A DNA stretch of 64,000 nucleotides from Gammaproteobacteria bacterium (GCA_027071355.1 JALSUJ010000337.1:1-64000), one strand, 5' to 3'; shown: positions 7,286 to 15,443, counted from the first letter of the stretch. Made by a program: numbers and translations. Notes: generated by a model not told the origin, from the sequence alone.

Positions 7286-7756
7286 TTAAGAACCTGCGGA
7301 CAGTGCTTTACGATGCCGTTTAAAACGACAATGAGCAGTCAGAGCCATAGACTCTCTGTATTTGACTCTCAAATCAAAAAAAGCATCTGGATCATCATTT
7401 AAAACACCATCTTCCAGAGACTGCCACAGATGTGCATAATTATCATGCAACTGTTCAACAATCAGTGCATCAGGTGATTTACTACCAATACAATCCAACA
7501 TATAAACATTTATCGTATGATCATGTAGTTCCCAATGATTCATGATCACATTAAAATTGGCTTCTTTTAATTCCTGATAGGACCATGAAAAACAAATTTC
7601 ATGGCCATCATCATCCAACACTGTATTATCAAAGACCGTGTTCTCAGCATCTTCAAAATGTTTTTCCAGGTTAAAGTGACGTACAAACTGGCCATCAATC
7701 TCAAGACAATCAGCAAGAGCTAATGCCTCATATAAATCACAACATTTTTCATTCAT
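7286..7756 (-). CDS. hypothetical ICE accessory protein
   Basis: A 156-residue acidic soluble protein with a basic C-terminus (CRFKRHRKALSAGS). No recognised domain. It is the last gene of the operon that starts with DUF3275, behind two methyltransferase-like genes, and has its own start-site switch. Confidence 0.65.
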   Translation of the reverse strand: MNEKCCDLYEALALADCLEIDGQFVRHFNLEKHFEDAENTVFDNTVLDDDGHEICFSWSYQELKEANFNVIMNHWELHDHTINVYMLDCIGSKSPDALIVEQLHDNYAHLWQSLEDGVLNDDPDAFFDLRVKYRESMALTAHCRFKRHRKALSAGS

Positions 7757-7827
7757 ATTAATATCTCTCTTATAAATTTAAGAAAGACGATCAAACCCAT
7801 CAGGGTTAAGATCGCCCAATGGGTTAA
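7757..7827 (-). promoter_or_regulatory. start-site RNA switch
   Basis: AACCCAT/ATGGGTT encloses a loop carrying CGATC, complementary to GATCG in the segment GATCGTCTTTCTT. That segment pairs fully, with wobbles, to AAGAGAGAT containing the ribosome binding site. Confidence 0.65.
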
Positions 7828-7909
7828 AATTCAGTTCATAATGAACCAGGTTATGAAAAACTGTCTAAACAATTAAAAAATAGATACGCATCATGGATGA
7901 TCATTGAAG

Positions 7910-8569
7910 TCAGTGTGAACACATCACAATTTCAAAACCAGATGGTGTTTTCAGCGATAAAACTGTGCTGAAAAAAGGAGCAACCTCCTCATTTAATTCC
8001 TCCGCTGTAAACCCTCTTTGAAAGGTACCGGATTTTGTCCGGATACCATCATCATAAGGTTCAGCTGTCTGATAAAGCTGTTTCATAGCGGATTCACGTT
8101 TAGAGCGTACTGAGATAAAGGCTGTTCCGGTGATTTTCACCAGTTCAGCTATCATCTGCAGAGTCATTAAACGCTGGGTTTTAGGTAAAACATTCAGCAC
8201 ATAAGTGCAAAATACAAAGTCATAAGTGCTTTTTTGCAATACCTGGGGGTAATTGGCGTGAACAAAATCAAATTCACTACAAGGTTGGCCTGTCACCTCT
8301 GAAATTGTTTTTGAGTCCAGATCAGCTTTTCCTTTGCCTAAATGAAGAGCAAGCCCCTGAAATAACAGGTTATGCTTGATCACAAACTTCAGTGGTGCTG
8401 ATGCCGACCGTCTATAAATAGCCGTCTTACCAGCAATACGAAAAGGTTCATTCAGCGTTGTCTGAGCACCTGACTTGAGATCACGACTGATTTGTTTAAT
8501 ATCAGTGAAATTACTCAAAGCCTGGGGATCAATACTTTCCAATAATGGCCTTTCAAATAAATAATTCAT
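7910..8569 (-). CDS. methyltransferase-like protein
   Basis: A 219-residue protein resembling the methyltransferase family first noted next to DNA phosphorothioation genes: an N-terminal TAIYRRSASAPLKFVI block, a degenerate SAM-binding loop (LHLGKGKADLDSKTI) near residue 80, and a conserved central FVFCTYVLNVLPKTQR. A class I SAM-dependent enzyme is likely; the substrate is unknown and no dnd genes are present. It sits two genes after the DUF6094 methyltransferase in the same operon. Confidence 0.65.
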   Translation of the reverse strand: MNYLFERPLLESIDPQALSNFTDIKQISRDLKSGAQTTLNEPFRIAGKTAIYRRSASAPLKFVIKHNLLFQGLALHLGKGKADLDSKTISEVTGQPCSEFDFVHANYPQVLQKSTYDFVFCTYVLNVLPKTQRLMTLQMIAELVKITGTAFISVRSKRESAMKQLYQTAEPYDDGIRTKSGTFQRGFTAEELNEEVAPFFSTVLSLKTPSGFEIVMCSH

Positions 8570-8636
8570 AAAAACTCCAAATTTAAAATAATTAAAAGGA
8601 GCCTACCCTGATAGGAGTAAGCTCCCAACAGGGTTG
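8570..8636 (-). promoter_or_regulatory. start-site RNA switch
   Basis: The hairpin ACCCTGTTGGGAG/CTCCTATCAGGGT is followed by GGCTCCTTTT, which can pair with AAATTTGGAG (Shine-Dalgarno) or with GGGAGCTT in the hairpin. Confidence 0.6.
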
Positions 8637-8651
8637 AAATTAAGGTTCAAA

Positions 8652-8897
8652 TCAGTCGAACATTGAACCGCGATAATAAAATCCCCAAATTCGATATGAC
8701 AGCAAATCATTGATCTGCTGCTCATCAAAACCCAGGGTCTTAAAAAAATCAGTAATACACTGATCAGAATCACAAGTATCCACATAATCAACAAAAAACT
8801 GTTTAATACCGGGTGCAACATAAGCATTAAATTGATCTTTTACCGCTTTGCTTTTAACGGGATCCAACTCAAAAAATATCACCTCTGCAGTATCCAT
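8652..8897 (-). CDS. hypothetical small protein coupled to the methyltransferase gene
   Basis: An 81-residue acidic protein, 15 bases after the DUF6094 gene and with GGAG just before the ATG. Unlike most genes here it has no separate hairpin switch, so it is probably translated together with its upstream neighbour. Not recognised. Confidence 0.6.
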   Translation of the reverse strand: MDTAEVIFFELDPVKSKAVKDQFNAYVAPGIKQFFVDYVDTCDSDQCITDFFKTLGFDEQQINDLLSYRIWGFYYRGSMFD

Positions 8898-8912
8898 TCT
8901 TTATTTACTCCC

Positions 8913-10037
8913 TTATTGAATGGTCACAATCGAGCCATAATTTTCCCCTGGGGTAAAATCAAAGGCCCGGATCACTGGTACAAACTTATCGGTGGCCGTT
9001 CGGATCTCAGATACTACAGAGCCATCATCATTTTTATTATAGGTTGTTTTAACGTCCTTCTTTTTATGGGTATCTCCTTTGATCACAAAGGTTTTAGATC
9101 CATCATCAGAAGTTACTATGCCATTGATATAACCGGCTGCGAGCATTAATGCCACATGCCAGTCGGTCAATTTGCGTAGAGGTTGACGCTTTTTCACCAT
9201 AATATTCTGAAATAAGGTATCAAAACGCTCCCATAATACTCCTTGCTCTGCAATTTCATCCTGCAGTTGCTTTGGATCCAACTTAACGTATTCAAATGTC
9301 AGTTTTTGATCATGAACAACCGGGATCATATACTTTTGTGTATCTTGCAGATCACTGTCTGGTAAAACCAGAGGAACCCTATCTCCCTGTCCTATAGACA
9401 GGAGATATTGCTTCATCTTTTTTATACCATCGTCTGAATTATGAGCACTCTGACAACGAACACCCATGATCACGATTTGTTTAAAATCATCCACAGCCGC
9501 TTTAAATACACGAATATGCATGTAATGTCGGGCAAGCCAGGACGATAACTGCTTATCCAGAATATAGAACGGGATAATAGTGATCCCAATTCCTCCAAAT
9601 TGTAATAACTGGATGGTTTTCTGATAAAACAGCTTTTCCAATCGGGCACGACCCTGTTTTTGATCGCTGTAGTTGACCTGATCGGAAACCAGATCGCCAT
9701 ACGGTGGATTAAAAAACATCAGTGAATACTGCCGACGACCCAACAGGCAGTCGTTAATATCACCATGGATCACTTGTCCCAACAGGTTTTTTGAATGCCA
9801 GGCACGTTCCTCATCAATTTCCACACCATAGGTCTGACACTGTAAAGTATCAGAGTCCAGGTAATGAGCCACTTCCGCCAGAGCCGTACCTTCGCCACAA
9901 CAAGGATCTAACAATCGAATAGTTCCCTGCCTGGGGGCTTTTAATTGACGCAAGATACCGGCAATGGTCCCCTCATCAGTAGGAAAATACCCTTTTTTAA
10001 TAAAATTTCTGGCCAGTCGTTGAAACATTAACGCCAT
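8913..10037 (-). CDS. DUF6094-type class I DNA methyltransferase
   Basis: A 374-residue protein with the SAM-binding motif LLDPCCGEGTAL near residue 45, an acidic motif II (YGVEIDEERA) and the catalytic NPPY motif near residue 110 (MFFNPPYGDL). The order is that of amino-methyltransferases acting on adenine or cytosine N4 in DNA. This family (DUF6094) is regular cargo of PFGI-1-type ICEs. The C-terminal half carries a charged stretch (KKKDVKTTYNKN) that may bind nucleic acid. It follows DUF3275 in the operon of leader D. Confidence 0.85.
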   Translation of the reverse strand: MALMFQRLARNFIKKGYFPTDEGTIAGILRQLKAPRQGTIRLLDPCCGEGTALAEVAHYLDSDTLQCQTYGVEIDEERAWHSKNLLGQVIHGDINDCLLGRRQYSLMFFNPPYGDLVSDQVNYSDQKQGRARLEKLFYQKTIQLLQFGGIGITIIPFYILDKQLSSWLARHYMHIRVFKAAVDDFKQIVIMGVRCQSAHNSDDGIKKMKQYLLSIGQGDRVPLVLPDSDLQDTQKYMIPVVHDQKLTFEYVKLDPKQLQDEIAEQGVLWERFDTLFQNIMVKKRQPLRKLTDWHVALMLAAGYINGIVTSDDGSKTFVIKGDTHKKKDVKTTYNKNDDGSVVSEIRTATDKFVPVIRAFDFTPGENYGSIVTIQ

Positions 10038-10092
10038 AATTTATCTCCTTAAAATACAAAACAGGGATCACTTAAAAAGAAATCCCCAGATT
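10038..10092 (-). promoter_or_regulatory. degenerate start-site switch
   Basis: GGGGATTTCTTTTTAAGTGATCCC forms a shorter hairpin than in other copies. GATCCCT can pair with AAGGAGAT of the Shine-Dalgarno. The alternative pairing is weak. Confidence 0.45.
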
Positions 10093-10101
10093 TAACAGAA
10101 C

Positions 10102-10659
10102 TTACTTAATCCAGAGCTGACGCTTAACATCAAACGTATAACCCAATTTACGCAGTTCATCCCTTTGTTGACGAAACAACTGACGATCCACAAGGGGATC
10201 CAGTTTTACTTCATCACCTGATTGGTTAGTCACCTGAATGTCACCAAAAACGCCTTGATTAACCGTGCTGTCAGTCAAAGGTTTGGTTTTTTCCGGTTTA
10301 CCCTGATCAAGTTTTGGCTGTTCAGTCTGAACGGATACTGGATTTTTTTGAGAGGCTTGCGCTTCATCAATAGGATCCGGTTCCAGTACTGAGGGCATTG
10401 TTTTTTCCTGAGACTCAACAATACTGACTGAATCCAGGACAGCCCGGATCTCAACCCGAACAGCACCCCCCCAGGTATAAGAACTGGGGAAGATTTTTGA
10501 GACAATAAATTCACCGCTGTATTCCCCTTCTGAATATTGTTCCAGCATGGGATCTTTAACGCTAAATTCACCGATATGGGTTAGCAAAGTGCCTACCGTA
10601 AAATCACCATTTCGACCATGAATAACCTTGGTCTTTAAGGTGCCTTCTAATTTAATCAT
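10102..10659 (-). CDS. DUF3275 family ICE protein
   Basis: A 185-residue protein whose first 110 residues match DUF3275: LEGTLKTKVIHGRNGDFTVG, then GEFSVKD, then SSYTWGGAVRVEIRA. A low-complexity linker rich in Pro, Gln and Lys follows. The C-terminus (LRKLGYTFDVKRQLWIK) resembles that of the DUF3577 protein at 14.2 kb. DUF3275 is an ICE family of unknown function. ATG 10659 is chosen over the ATG six bases upstream, which overlaps GGAGATG. First gene of the operon of leader D. Confidence 0.85.
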   Translation of the reverse strand: MIKLEGTLKTKVIHGRNGDFTVGTLLTHIGEFSVKDPMLEQYSEGEYSGEFIVSKIFPSSYTWGGAVRVEIRAVLDSVSIVESQEKTMPSVLEPDPIDEAQASQKNPVSVQTEQPKLDQGKPEKTKPLTDSTVNQGVFGDIQVTNQSGDEVKLDPLVDRQLFRQQRDELRKLGYTFDVKRQLWIK

Positions 10660-10914
10660 TTTCATCTCCTTATTGATTTATAAATCAGGAGACATTGACC
10701 CAATGGGATCATTGTCTCCCATTGGGAAACCGCCTTATAAAGCGGTTAAAAACATAACTCACCTGATATAAATATCAGGCGTCTGTGATTTCAAGTTACA
10801 GGCACAGACTTAAAGGGCGTTACTAAGGCAGTAGTAACCACTGTTAAAATCATTGACACCACTGGTACGAGTTTTTTTACCGCTTTGTTTTGTTTCAAAA
10901 CGGTAAAAAAACTC
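10660..10914 (-). promoter_or_regulatory. operon leader RNA, copy D
   Basis: Hairpin I is GTTACTA/TAGTAAC (10819-10838); compared with copy A both arms have changed together. Hairpin II is GTCTGTG/CACAGAC (10781-10809), and its loop TAACT can pair with AGTTA encoded at 10755-10759. A CCTGATA/TATCAGG-type hairpin lies between. A very strong hairpin precedes it (10869-10914, GAGTTTTTTTACCG with CGGTAAAAAAACTC). The start-site hairpin ACCCAATGGGA/TCCCATTGGG follows; TCAATGTCTCC pairs with GGGAGACAATGA or with the Shine-Dalgarno. Confidence 0.78.
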
Positions 10915-10937
10915 CCCCTTTGCAGGGGAAGCGGAGA

Positions 10938-10960
10938 TGTCGGGTTTTTAGGCAACCCGA
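10938..10960. terminator. GC stem-loop between operons
   Basis: TCGGGTT and AACCCGA pair around a short loop directly after the 24-codon gene. It may end the transcript of the operon headed by leader E, or be part of the leader D promoter region. It lacks a clear T run. Confidence 0.4.
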
Positions 10961-10964
10961 AGCC

Positions 10965-11039
10965 TTAAATATAACCAGTGATCTTTGCAATAATAAAACC
11001 CGCAATGATCAACCAGGCAAATACAGCGTTATTACTCAT
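10965..11039 (-). CDS. possible 24-residue membrane peptide
   Basis: A short frame (MSNNAVFAWLIIAGFIIAKI, four more residues) that is almost entirely one membrane helix. AGAGG precedes the ATG. It lies at the end of the operon, 57 bases after the PAPS-reductase-like gene. Similar tiny membrane proteins occur at 15.0 and 15.4 kb. Real translation is unproven. Confidence 0.45.
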   Translation of the reverse strand: MSNNAVFAWLIIAGFIIAKITGYI

Positions 11040-11096
11040 AACAAGACCTCTTACATAGGATTAAAAGACATCCCAGAACGGGACAAGAGAAGATGA

Positions 11097-12119
11097 TCAG
11101 GTTGGTCCGACAGATTCGCCATATGCGCCTGCAGGTAAAACCCAATTATTTTGAAAAACAGGTTCATTAAATTCAGTGGACAGTGCAATCTGGATCCACC
11201 TGTGATCGCAATCATACGCCACACCTTTTTGAGCCTGTTGTCGAACAGACAGTTTCCGGTGAATGGTAACACCGAACTGCTCTTCATAATCAGCAATGCG
11301 ATTAAAGTGTTCCGGAGCGTATTTTTGTATGGTGGCCCATTGATTGGGACTCCCAAAAATACACGACAGACAACTGCATCGACCAAAGCCGCAATAATAG
11401 GCCGGATGAGCGGTGATTTTCCACCGCTCTAAAATGGCCCAGACTTCTGATTCTGACCACTGGTGAACAGGCCTCCAGTGATCAATATAACGACGAACCC
11501 GTTTACCACAACGGTTATCAGTACGATGAGGTTCAAACACCTCATATTTAGCACGAGCGGCACTTTCCTGTGCCCGTTCACCTGTAACTACCAGATAACG
11601 CCCCGTAGTAAAACGTGCCTGAGAAGTGATCAGACGAGCACCAACATCCACTTTCAGATAACCGCTGCACCACCGAGTCCGTAGATCCGCTGACACTTGT
11701 GGAAATTTCAGACGGGTCCCTAATGTCCCCCGAACTCCACCAGTTTTATGGAACTGAAAATGCTCATCCTGATGCCAAATCGCACCGGTACGCTGCTCAT
11801 CCCTTAACATTTCACGCTCGAACCCACCAGAGCGATAGCTCCAGTAAAGTTTCAAACCTAATGCCTGGCTGAGTTTTTCGGTATAGGCTTCTGTTACAGG
11901 CCAGTCCATCAAAGATGAACCTTCCATACCGTCCACACAGTGATGATGCAGTTCTATACGTTCCGGATTGACACCCTGTTCCAGTAAATGCAAGACACAG
12001 GCTGTTGAATCTTTTCCGGAAGAAAAAAATACAATAAAACCGTCATAACTGGCCAGTTCAATTTCTGGTTCTGGTTTATTATTGCTTTCAAACTCATACG
12101 CTAAATTACTGTTGTGCAT
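11097..12119 (-). CDS. phosphoadenosine phosphosulfate reductase-like ATP pyrophosphatase
   Basis: A 340-residue protein with the PP-loop motif (VFFSSGKDSTACV) near residue 31 of the adenine-nucleotide alpha hydrolase/PAPS reductase superfamily. A Cys cluster (CGFGRCSCLSC) lies near residue 260 and could bind a metal or Fe-S cluster. Family members on mobile elements, such as DndC-like proteins, often modify nucleic acids rather than reduce sulfate; which applies here cannot be seen. It follows radC in the operon of leader E. Confidence 0.8.
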   Translation of the reverse strand: MHNSNLAYEFESNNKPEPEIELASYDGFIVFFSSGKDSTACVLHLLEQGVNPERIELHHHCVDGMEGSSLMDWPVTEAYTEKLSQALGLKLYWSYRSGGFEREMLRDEQRTGAIWHQDEHFQFHKTGGVRGTLGTRLKFPQVSADLRTRWCSGYLKVDVGARLITSQARFTTGRYLVVTGERAQESAARAKYEVFEPHRTDNRCGKRVRRYIDHWRPVHQWSESEVWAILERWKITAHPAYYCGFGRCSCLSCIFGSPNQWATIQKYAPEHFNRIADYEEQFGVTIHRKLSVRQQAQKGVAYDCDHRWIQIALSTEFNEPVFQNNWVLPAGAYGESVGPT

Positions 12120-12178
12120 AAGAACACCCTCAAAAAAAAGGGTGTTCTCCCCCTATTGAGGTGAAAACACCCCAATGG
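12120..12178 (-). promoter_or_regulatory. start-site RNA switch with fully changed arms
   Basis: The ribosome-binding segment here is AGGGTGTTC, not GGAGATG. It pairs perfectly over nine bases with GAACACCCT just upstream, and GAGAACACCC also pairs over ten bases (one G-U) with GGGTGTTTTC in the first hairpin. All three strands have changed together, which is strong evidence for both folds. Confidence 0.8.
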
Positions 12179-12249
12179 GAACAAAACAATTTTAATCAAT
12201 TCTCAAAACCTAAAAGAGATTGATTAAACCGATAAGATACCTGTATTAC

Positions 12250-12747
12250 CTAGACACATCCTCGCTCCGCTAAGGAAACAACTTCATCACAACCGATGAT
12301 TAAATGATCCAGCAGGCGAATACCAACAAAGCCCAGAGCTTCTTTAAGTCGAGAGGTAATATGCTCATCAGCATGGCTGGACTCAGCGACACCTGACGGA
12401 TGATTATGTGCCACAATCATTGCAGCGGCATTATAGGCCAGAGCTTCTTTTACTACTTCACGTGGATAGACACTGGCACCATCAATCGTGCCTCGAAAAA
12501 GCACCTTATAAAGGATCAGCCGATTACGGTTATCCAGAAACAGGGCAACAAACACCTCATGTTCCAGGGCAGAGATTTTATATTTCAAAAATTCTCTTAC
12601 TTTATCCGGTTCGGTAAATACATCCTTATTTTTCACCTGTTCAAGCACTATTTCTGTGGCTTTACTCAGAATATCCTCATTGGTTACAGGCTCATTAACC
12701 AGGTAAAAACCGGGATTATCCATCAACTGAAAAGGACTCATACTCAT
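12250..12747 (-). CDS. radC: RadC-like JAB-domain protein
   Basis: A 165-residue protein with the RadC JAMM metal-binding signature (IVAHNHPSGVAESSHAD) near residue 115 and the typical start of the domain (EVFVALFLDNRNRLI). The N-terminal helix-hairpin-helix of chromosomal RadC is absent, as is usual for ICE and phage copies. The family was once linked to DNA repair; its role on mobile elements is unsettled. AGGAG lies nine bases before ATG 12747. Confidence 0.9.
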   Translation of the reverse strand: MSMSPFQLMDNPGFYLVNEPVTNEDILSKATEIVLEQVKNKDVFTEPDKVREFLKYKISALEHEVFVALFLDNRNRLILYKVLFRGTIDGASVYPREVVKEALAYNAAAMIVAHNHPSGVAESSHADEHITSRLKEALGFVGIRLLDHLIIGCDEVVSLAERGCV

Positions 12748-12818
12748 AGTGATACTCCTGTAAAATAATAACAGGCAGCATACGTCCCGACCGGAGCATC
12801 ATGCCCCTGTCGGGTTAA
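12748..12818 (-). promoter_or_regulatory. start-site hairpins of radC
   Basis: CCCGACAGGGGC and GCTCCGGTCGGG form the first hairpin. CCTGT and ACAGG, the latter part of the Shine-Dalgarno ACAGGAG, form the second. The alternative pairing is weaker than in other copies. Confidence 0.6.
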
Positions 12819-12852
12819 TAATAAAATAATAAAATAAATATCAAGAACTAAT

Positions 12853-13086
12853 TTAACTATGTTCTCGTTGTGACCAGGTACGATTTTTTAAAGCTGATTC
12901 AGCTAAAAATTTTGTTTGAAAATATTCAGACTCACGAGATACCGGGCCGCCATCATTAAACGTACCGAGATACCAACCGGCTGCTGACTTTAAAACCCGT
13001 AACTCAAGAGTAAGTCCCAAAATTTCTTTAGCTAACAGACCATAAGGTACTCTGGTTAGTTTTCCATTAATGTGATTAAGCATCAT
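12853..13086 (-). CDS. hypothetical small ICE protein
   Basis: A 77-residue protein with a WYLGTFNDGGPVSRESEYF core that I associate with small conserved plasmid and ICE proteins of unknown function. AGGA lies close to two adjacent ATG codons (13086 and 13083). It sits between the exported protein and radC. Confidence 0.6.
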   Translation of the reverse strand: MMLNHINGKLTRVPYGLLAKEILGLTLELRVLKSAAGWYLGTFNDGGPVSRESEYFQTKFLAESALKNRTWSQREHS

Positions 13087-13138
13087 TTTTCCTAAAATTA
13101 CATTTTGTTAAGTTATATCGATCAGTAACTAAAAATAA

Positions 13139-13163
13139 GTGAATATCCAGATAGGATATTCAC
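13139..13163 (-). promoter_or_regulatory. intercistronic hairpin
   Basis: GTGAATATCC and GGATATTCAC pair perfectly. The hairpin occupies the place of the start-site hairpin of other genes, but a Shine-Dalgarno-pairing segment is not evident. It follows the stop of the upstream gene closely. Confidence 0.45.
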
Positions 13164-13173
13164 TCAAACTCAG

Positions 13174-13500
13174 TTATTGGATAATATGGTTCTGCACCAG
13201 ATAACGAGCGGTATAACGGCTTAATTCCACCATATCGTCCTCATTACCTTCTAATAGCGCAGCACAGTCCTTATTATCAAAACAAGCTGGAACCAGCTCT
13301 TTTTTTAGTACACGGCAATACTGAACCGTTTCTAAAGTAGTCGATGTCATTTTAATTTTGAGATCACACCACTCATTCACCGCATTTATAATTGCTAATT
13401 GAATAACACTATCTTGCTCACTGGCATGAGCCGGAGCAATAGAGTGAAATGTAGTCACAAATATTAATGCTAATACCATAAAAAGTTTAATTGAAGTCAT
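13174..13500 (-). CDS. exported hypothetical protein
   Basis: A 108-residue protein with a clear signal peptide (hydrophobic residues 5-22, cleavage expected after HSIAPAHA) and four Cys in the mature part that could form disulfides. Probably periplasmic. First gene of the operon of leader E, with AAGGAG upstream. Not recognised. Confidence 0.65.
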   Translation of the reverse strand: MTSIKLFMVLALIFVTTFHSIAPAHASEQDSVIQLAIINAVNEWCDLKIKMTSTTLETVQYCRVLKKELVPACFDNKDCAALLEGNEDDMVELSRYTARYLVQNHIIQ

Positions 13501-13762
13501 AAGTATCTCCTTAAATTATAAAAAAGGGGATGCACATACAATTATCCACGGGGATAAAAAATGTCATCCCCGATGGGTTAAGTCATCCAAGTTAATGGAC
13601 AGTTAAAATAGGCCGAAAATCAGCCACACAAGAGAAAAAGCCGGTTAAGGCTTGCGGTTTGGGTTTATAAAAAACCTTCTCTCACAACCGCTAAAGGCGC
13701 AACTAAACTGAAGTTGCTACAGTAAAAATACTCAGGTTTAAAATATTTAAACCAAAATACTC
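13501..13762 (-). promoter_or_regulatory. operon leader RNA, copy E
   Basis: Hairpin I is GCAACT/AGTTGC (13699-13717). Hairpin II is GCGGTT/AACCGC (13654-13691), a changed but complementary version of the GCTGTT/AACAGC of copy C. Its loop AGAGAA pairs with TTCTCT at 13631-13636. A hairpin precedes it (13727-13762, GGTTTAAA/TTTAAACC core). A start-site hairpin (GGGGAT/ATCCCC core, 13543-13580) and the TGCATCCCCTT/AAGGAGAT segment follow. Confidence 0.75.
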
Positions 13763-14165
13763 TTACTCCTACTACTTATTGTTGATTAAAAAATAAGGTA
13801 AGCAGCCTGTTTGTTAAAATCAGCCAAACAGGCCGAGGTTAAATAAAAATTATAAATAAAAAACACCAGTACAGATAAAATTTGAATCAATACCTGGCTG
13901 TTAAATAAACCACTCTCTACGACAAAAGAATTCTGTCACCTCATAACAGTTCATCCTCTGCTTGCGGATTGAATTAATTAATAGAGCTTCCGCAACTATA
14001 ACCGGGCGTGGATTTACACATGACCACACAAAAGGATCTCAATAGGTCTGATTGAGCACAGTGGGAGTTATATAGGACATTTAAGGCAAGTGTCCTGACG
14101 AAATAAACTGTCTGAAAATCCGACAATTCATTCGGGCAGGTACACCTGATGCGATCATTGACAAT
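13763..14165. other. structured intergenic region without a clear gene
   Basis: Several hairpins are visible: GCCTGTTTG/CAAACAGGC (about 13803-13832), TTGCGGA/TCCGCAA (about 13962-13991), TCAAT/ATTGA (about 14039) and GGACA/TGTCC (about 14075). A 93-codon frame covers part of it but has Cys-rich, non-protein-like composition. The promoter of the operon of leader E should be here. A structured RNA cannot be excluded. Confidence 0.4.
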
Positions 14166-14196
14166 AATATTTCGGCACCATGGGTACCGAAATATT
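14166..14196 (-). terminator. stem-loop after the DUF3577 gene
   Basis: AATATTTCGG and CCGAAATATT pair perfectly around GTACCCATGGTG-like loop sequence, 22 bases after the stop at 14218. Only a short T-rich tail follows, so termination is likely but not certain. Confidence 0.5.
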
Positions 14197-14217
14197 AAAG
14201 TATTAAGATGAGACCGA

Positions 14218-14853
14218 TTAAGCTGCCACTGATTTCTGCCAGCTTTTTCGTTCATTGTTCCAGCGGTAACCCTGCTGTTTCAATGTCCCTTTTTTTGCCA
14301 GGAAATCCGGATCTTCTTTGGAAAGAAAAACCTCTGAAAATTTATCCTGATCCTGAACCATAACCGACGAATTATCCATAACAGGGGGGACAGACTGATC
14401 AACAGATTGATTATTCTGAATGTCACTCTGTTGTTCCTGTTTCTGTTCAACAGCGGATAAATGTTGTGGCTTGTAAACCAGTTCATTGTTGATTTTAAGC
14501 CAGTTCAGCTTGATCAGACGACCTTTAAGCATCACGCCGGTCTGACCCTGTTTATTACCTGATTGATAGGTAAAAGTTTCGGGGTAAATATCCCCAATCT
14601 TGAACCCGACCAATACTTTGGTATCTTTATCCGTTTCATCCATACAATTTAGCAACACATTGAGTGCCTCTTCATTAACAATACGCACATCAAAATAAGT
14701 GTATAAAGTATTGTCAGTATTACCTCTTAGTGCTGCAATAGTGCAAGAATAAAATGATTGCCCCTGGTTTGGCTTAACCTGACGAAAACGATTCAGGTAT
14801 CCAATACCAGAAGTATGCAGATCAAAGTATTTGGTTTCAGTTTGAGTAGTCAT
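14218..14853 (-). CDS. DUF3577 (STY4534 family) ICE replication-associated protein
   Basis: A 211-residue protein. Residues 8-110 match DUF3577: KYFDLHTSGIGYLNRFRQVK, then SFYSCTIAALRG, then YFDVRIV. A Gln/Ser-rich linker follows, and the C-terminal LKQQGYRWNNERKSWQKS resembles the end of the DUF3275 protein at 10.1 kb. The family is named after STY4534 of Salmonella SPI-7 and annotated as ICE replication-linked without direct proof. ATG 14853 follows AGGAGAT by five bases. Confidence 0.88.
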   Translation of the reverse strand: MTTQTETKYFDLHTSGIGYLNRFRQVKPNQGQSFYSCTIAALRGNTDNTLYTYFDVRIVNEEALNVLLNCMDETDKDTKVLVGFKIGDIYPETFTYQSGNKQGQTGVMLKGRLIKLNWLKINNELVYKPQHLSAVEQKQEQQSDIQNNQSVDQSVPPVMDNSSVMVQDQDKFSEVFLSKEDPDFLAKKGTLKQQGYRWNNERKSWQKSVAA

Positions 14854-14939
14854 GGTACATCTCCTAAAGTAGTCATAAAAAAAAGGGATGCACACACAAT
14901 TATCCACTGGGATAAAAGATGTTCATCCCAGGTGGGTTA
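14854..14939 (-). promoter_or_regulatory. start-site RNA switch of the DUF3577 gene
   Basis: CCCACCTGGGAT and ATCCCAGTGG form the first hairpin. GTGTGCATCCCT follows and can pair with AGGAGATGT (Shine-Dalgarno) or with GGGATG in the hairpin. Confidence 0.6.
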
Positions 14940-14957
14940 AAAATAAATAGAGTTTAG

Positions 14958-15047
14958 TTAGTCAGAATGTTTATCAACATACCAGCCAACTAAAGCAATC
15001 ACTATTCCAATAGATAAGATAATTAAAGTTTGAGTGACTTCATTCAT
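14958..15047 (-). CDS. 29-residue single-span membrane peptide
   Basis: MNEVTQTLIILSIGIVIALV then GWYVDKHSD: one membrane helix with charged ends. The start codon overlaps the stop of the upstream gene (TAATG) and AGGAGG lies eleven bases upstream, so it is probably translationally coupled. The pair resembles the pair at 15.33-15.66 kb. Function unknown. Confidence 0.6.
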   Translation of the reverse strand: MNEVTQTLIILSIGIVIALVGWYVDKHSD

Positions 15048-15235
15048 TATCTTTTCCTCCTTAATAATAACGCAATTCCGATAGCTAAACTGCCTGTAAC
15101 AGATAAAGCAATGGCCGGGAAAAGGGTTATTTTTGAATCAATAAAGGTACCAATAATTAAACCAATTATTACTGCGGTACCAATATTATCGAAAACAGTC
15201 GCCAGACCGTTTCTTTGAGCTTTATTAAATTTCAT
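15047..15235 (-). CDS. small two-helix membrane protein (copy 2)
   Basis: A 62-residue protein with two membrane helices (about 17-33 and 40-58) and a basic C-terminus (LLLRRKR). It is similar to the 71-residue protein two genes upstream in the motif LA.xF..IG..xIIGL. ATG 15235 follows AGGAGG by eleven bases. Function unknown. Confidence 0.65.
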   Translation of the reverse strand: MKFNKAQRNGLATVFDNIGTAVIIGLIIGTFIDSKITLFPAIALSVTGSLAIGIALLLRRKR

Positions 15236-15310
15236 CCGTAGCACACCTCCTTTCAAAAGATTAAAAGAGATGCATGCGACCTCACTGGAGATGCATAGAT
15301 CTCCAGTGAG
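15236..15310 (-). promoter_or_regulatory. start-site RNA switch without CCC/GGG arms
   Basis: CTCACTGGAGA and TCTCCAGTGAG form a perfect hairpin. GCATGCATCTC follows, complementary in part to GAGATCTATGC of the hairpin and to the Shine-Dalgarno AAAGGAGGTGTGC. The arms differ from the usual CCC/GGG type but the layout is the same. Confidence 0.65.
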
Positions 15311-15329
15311 AAAAAAATTTAGTTAAACA

Positions 15330-15443
15330 TTACTTAGAATGTTTGTGTTTTTGCTCCTCATCACCATTTTTAACAGCCCAGGCAAACAGGATGATTAAAA
15401 ACGTGATTGAGAACATACTTATTGAAAACCAGTCCCATTCCAT
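15330..15443 (-). CDS. 37-residue single-span membrane peptide
   Basis: MEWDWFSISMFSITFLIILF followed by AWAVKNGDEEQKHKHSK: one membrane helix and a charged tail. It starts directly after the stop of the upstream gene (TAGATG), with AAGGAG upstream, so coupling is likely. Function unknown. Confidence 0.6.
   Translation of the reverse strand: MEWDWFSISMFSITFLIILFAWAVKNGDEEQKHKHSK

Noticed and set aside
13974-14255. A 93-codon minus-strand open frame
   Set aside because: It runs into the DUF3577 gene, crosses the stem-loop at 14166 and has unusual Cys-rich composition with no ribosome site.
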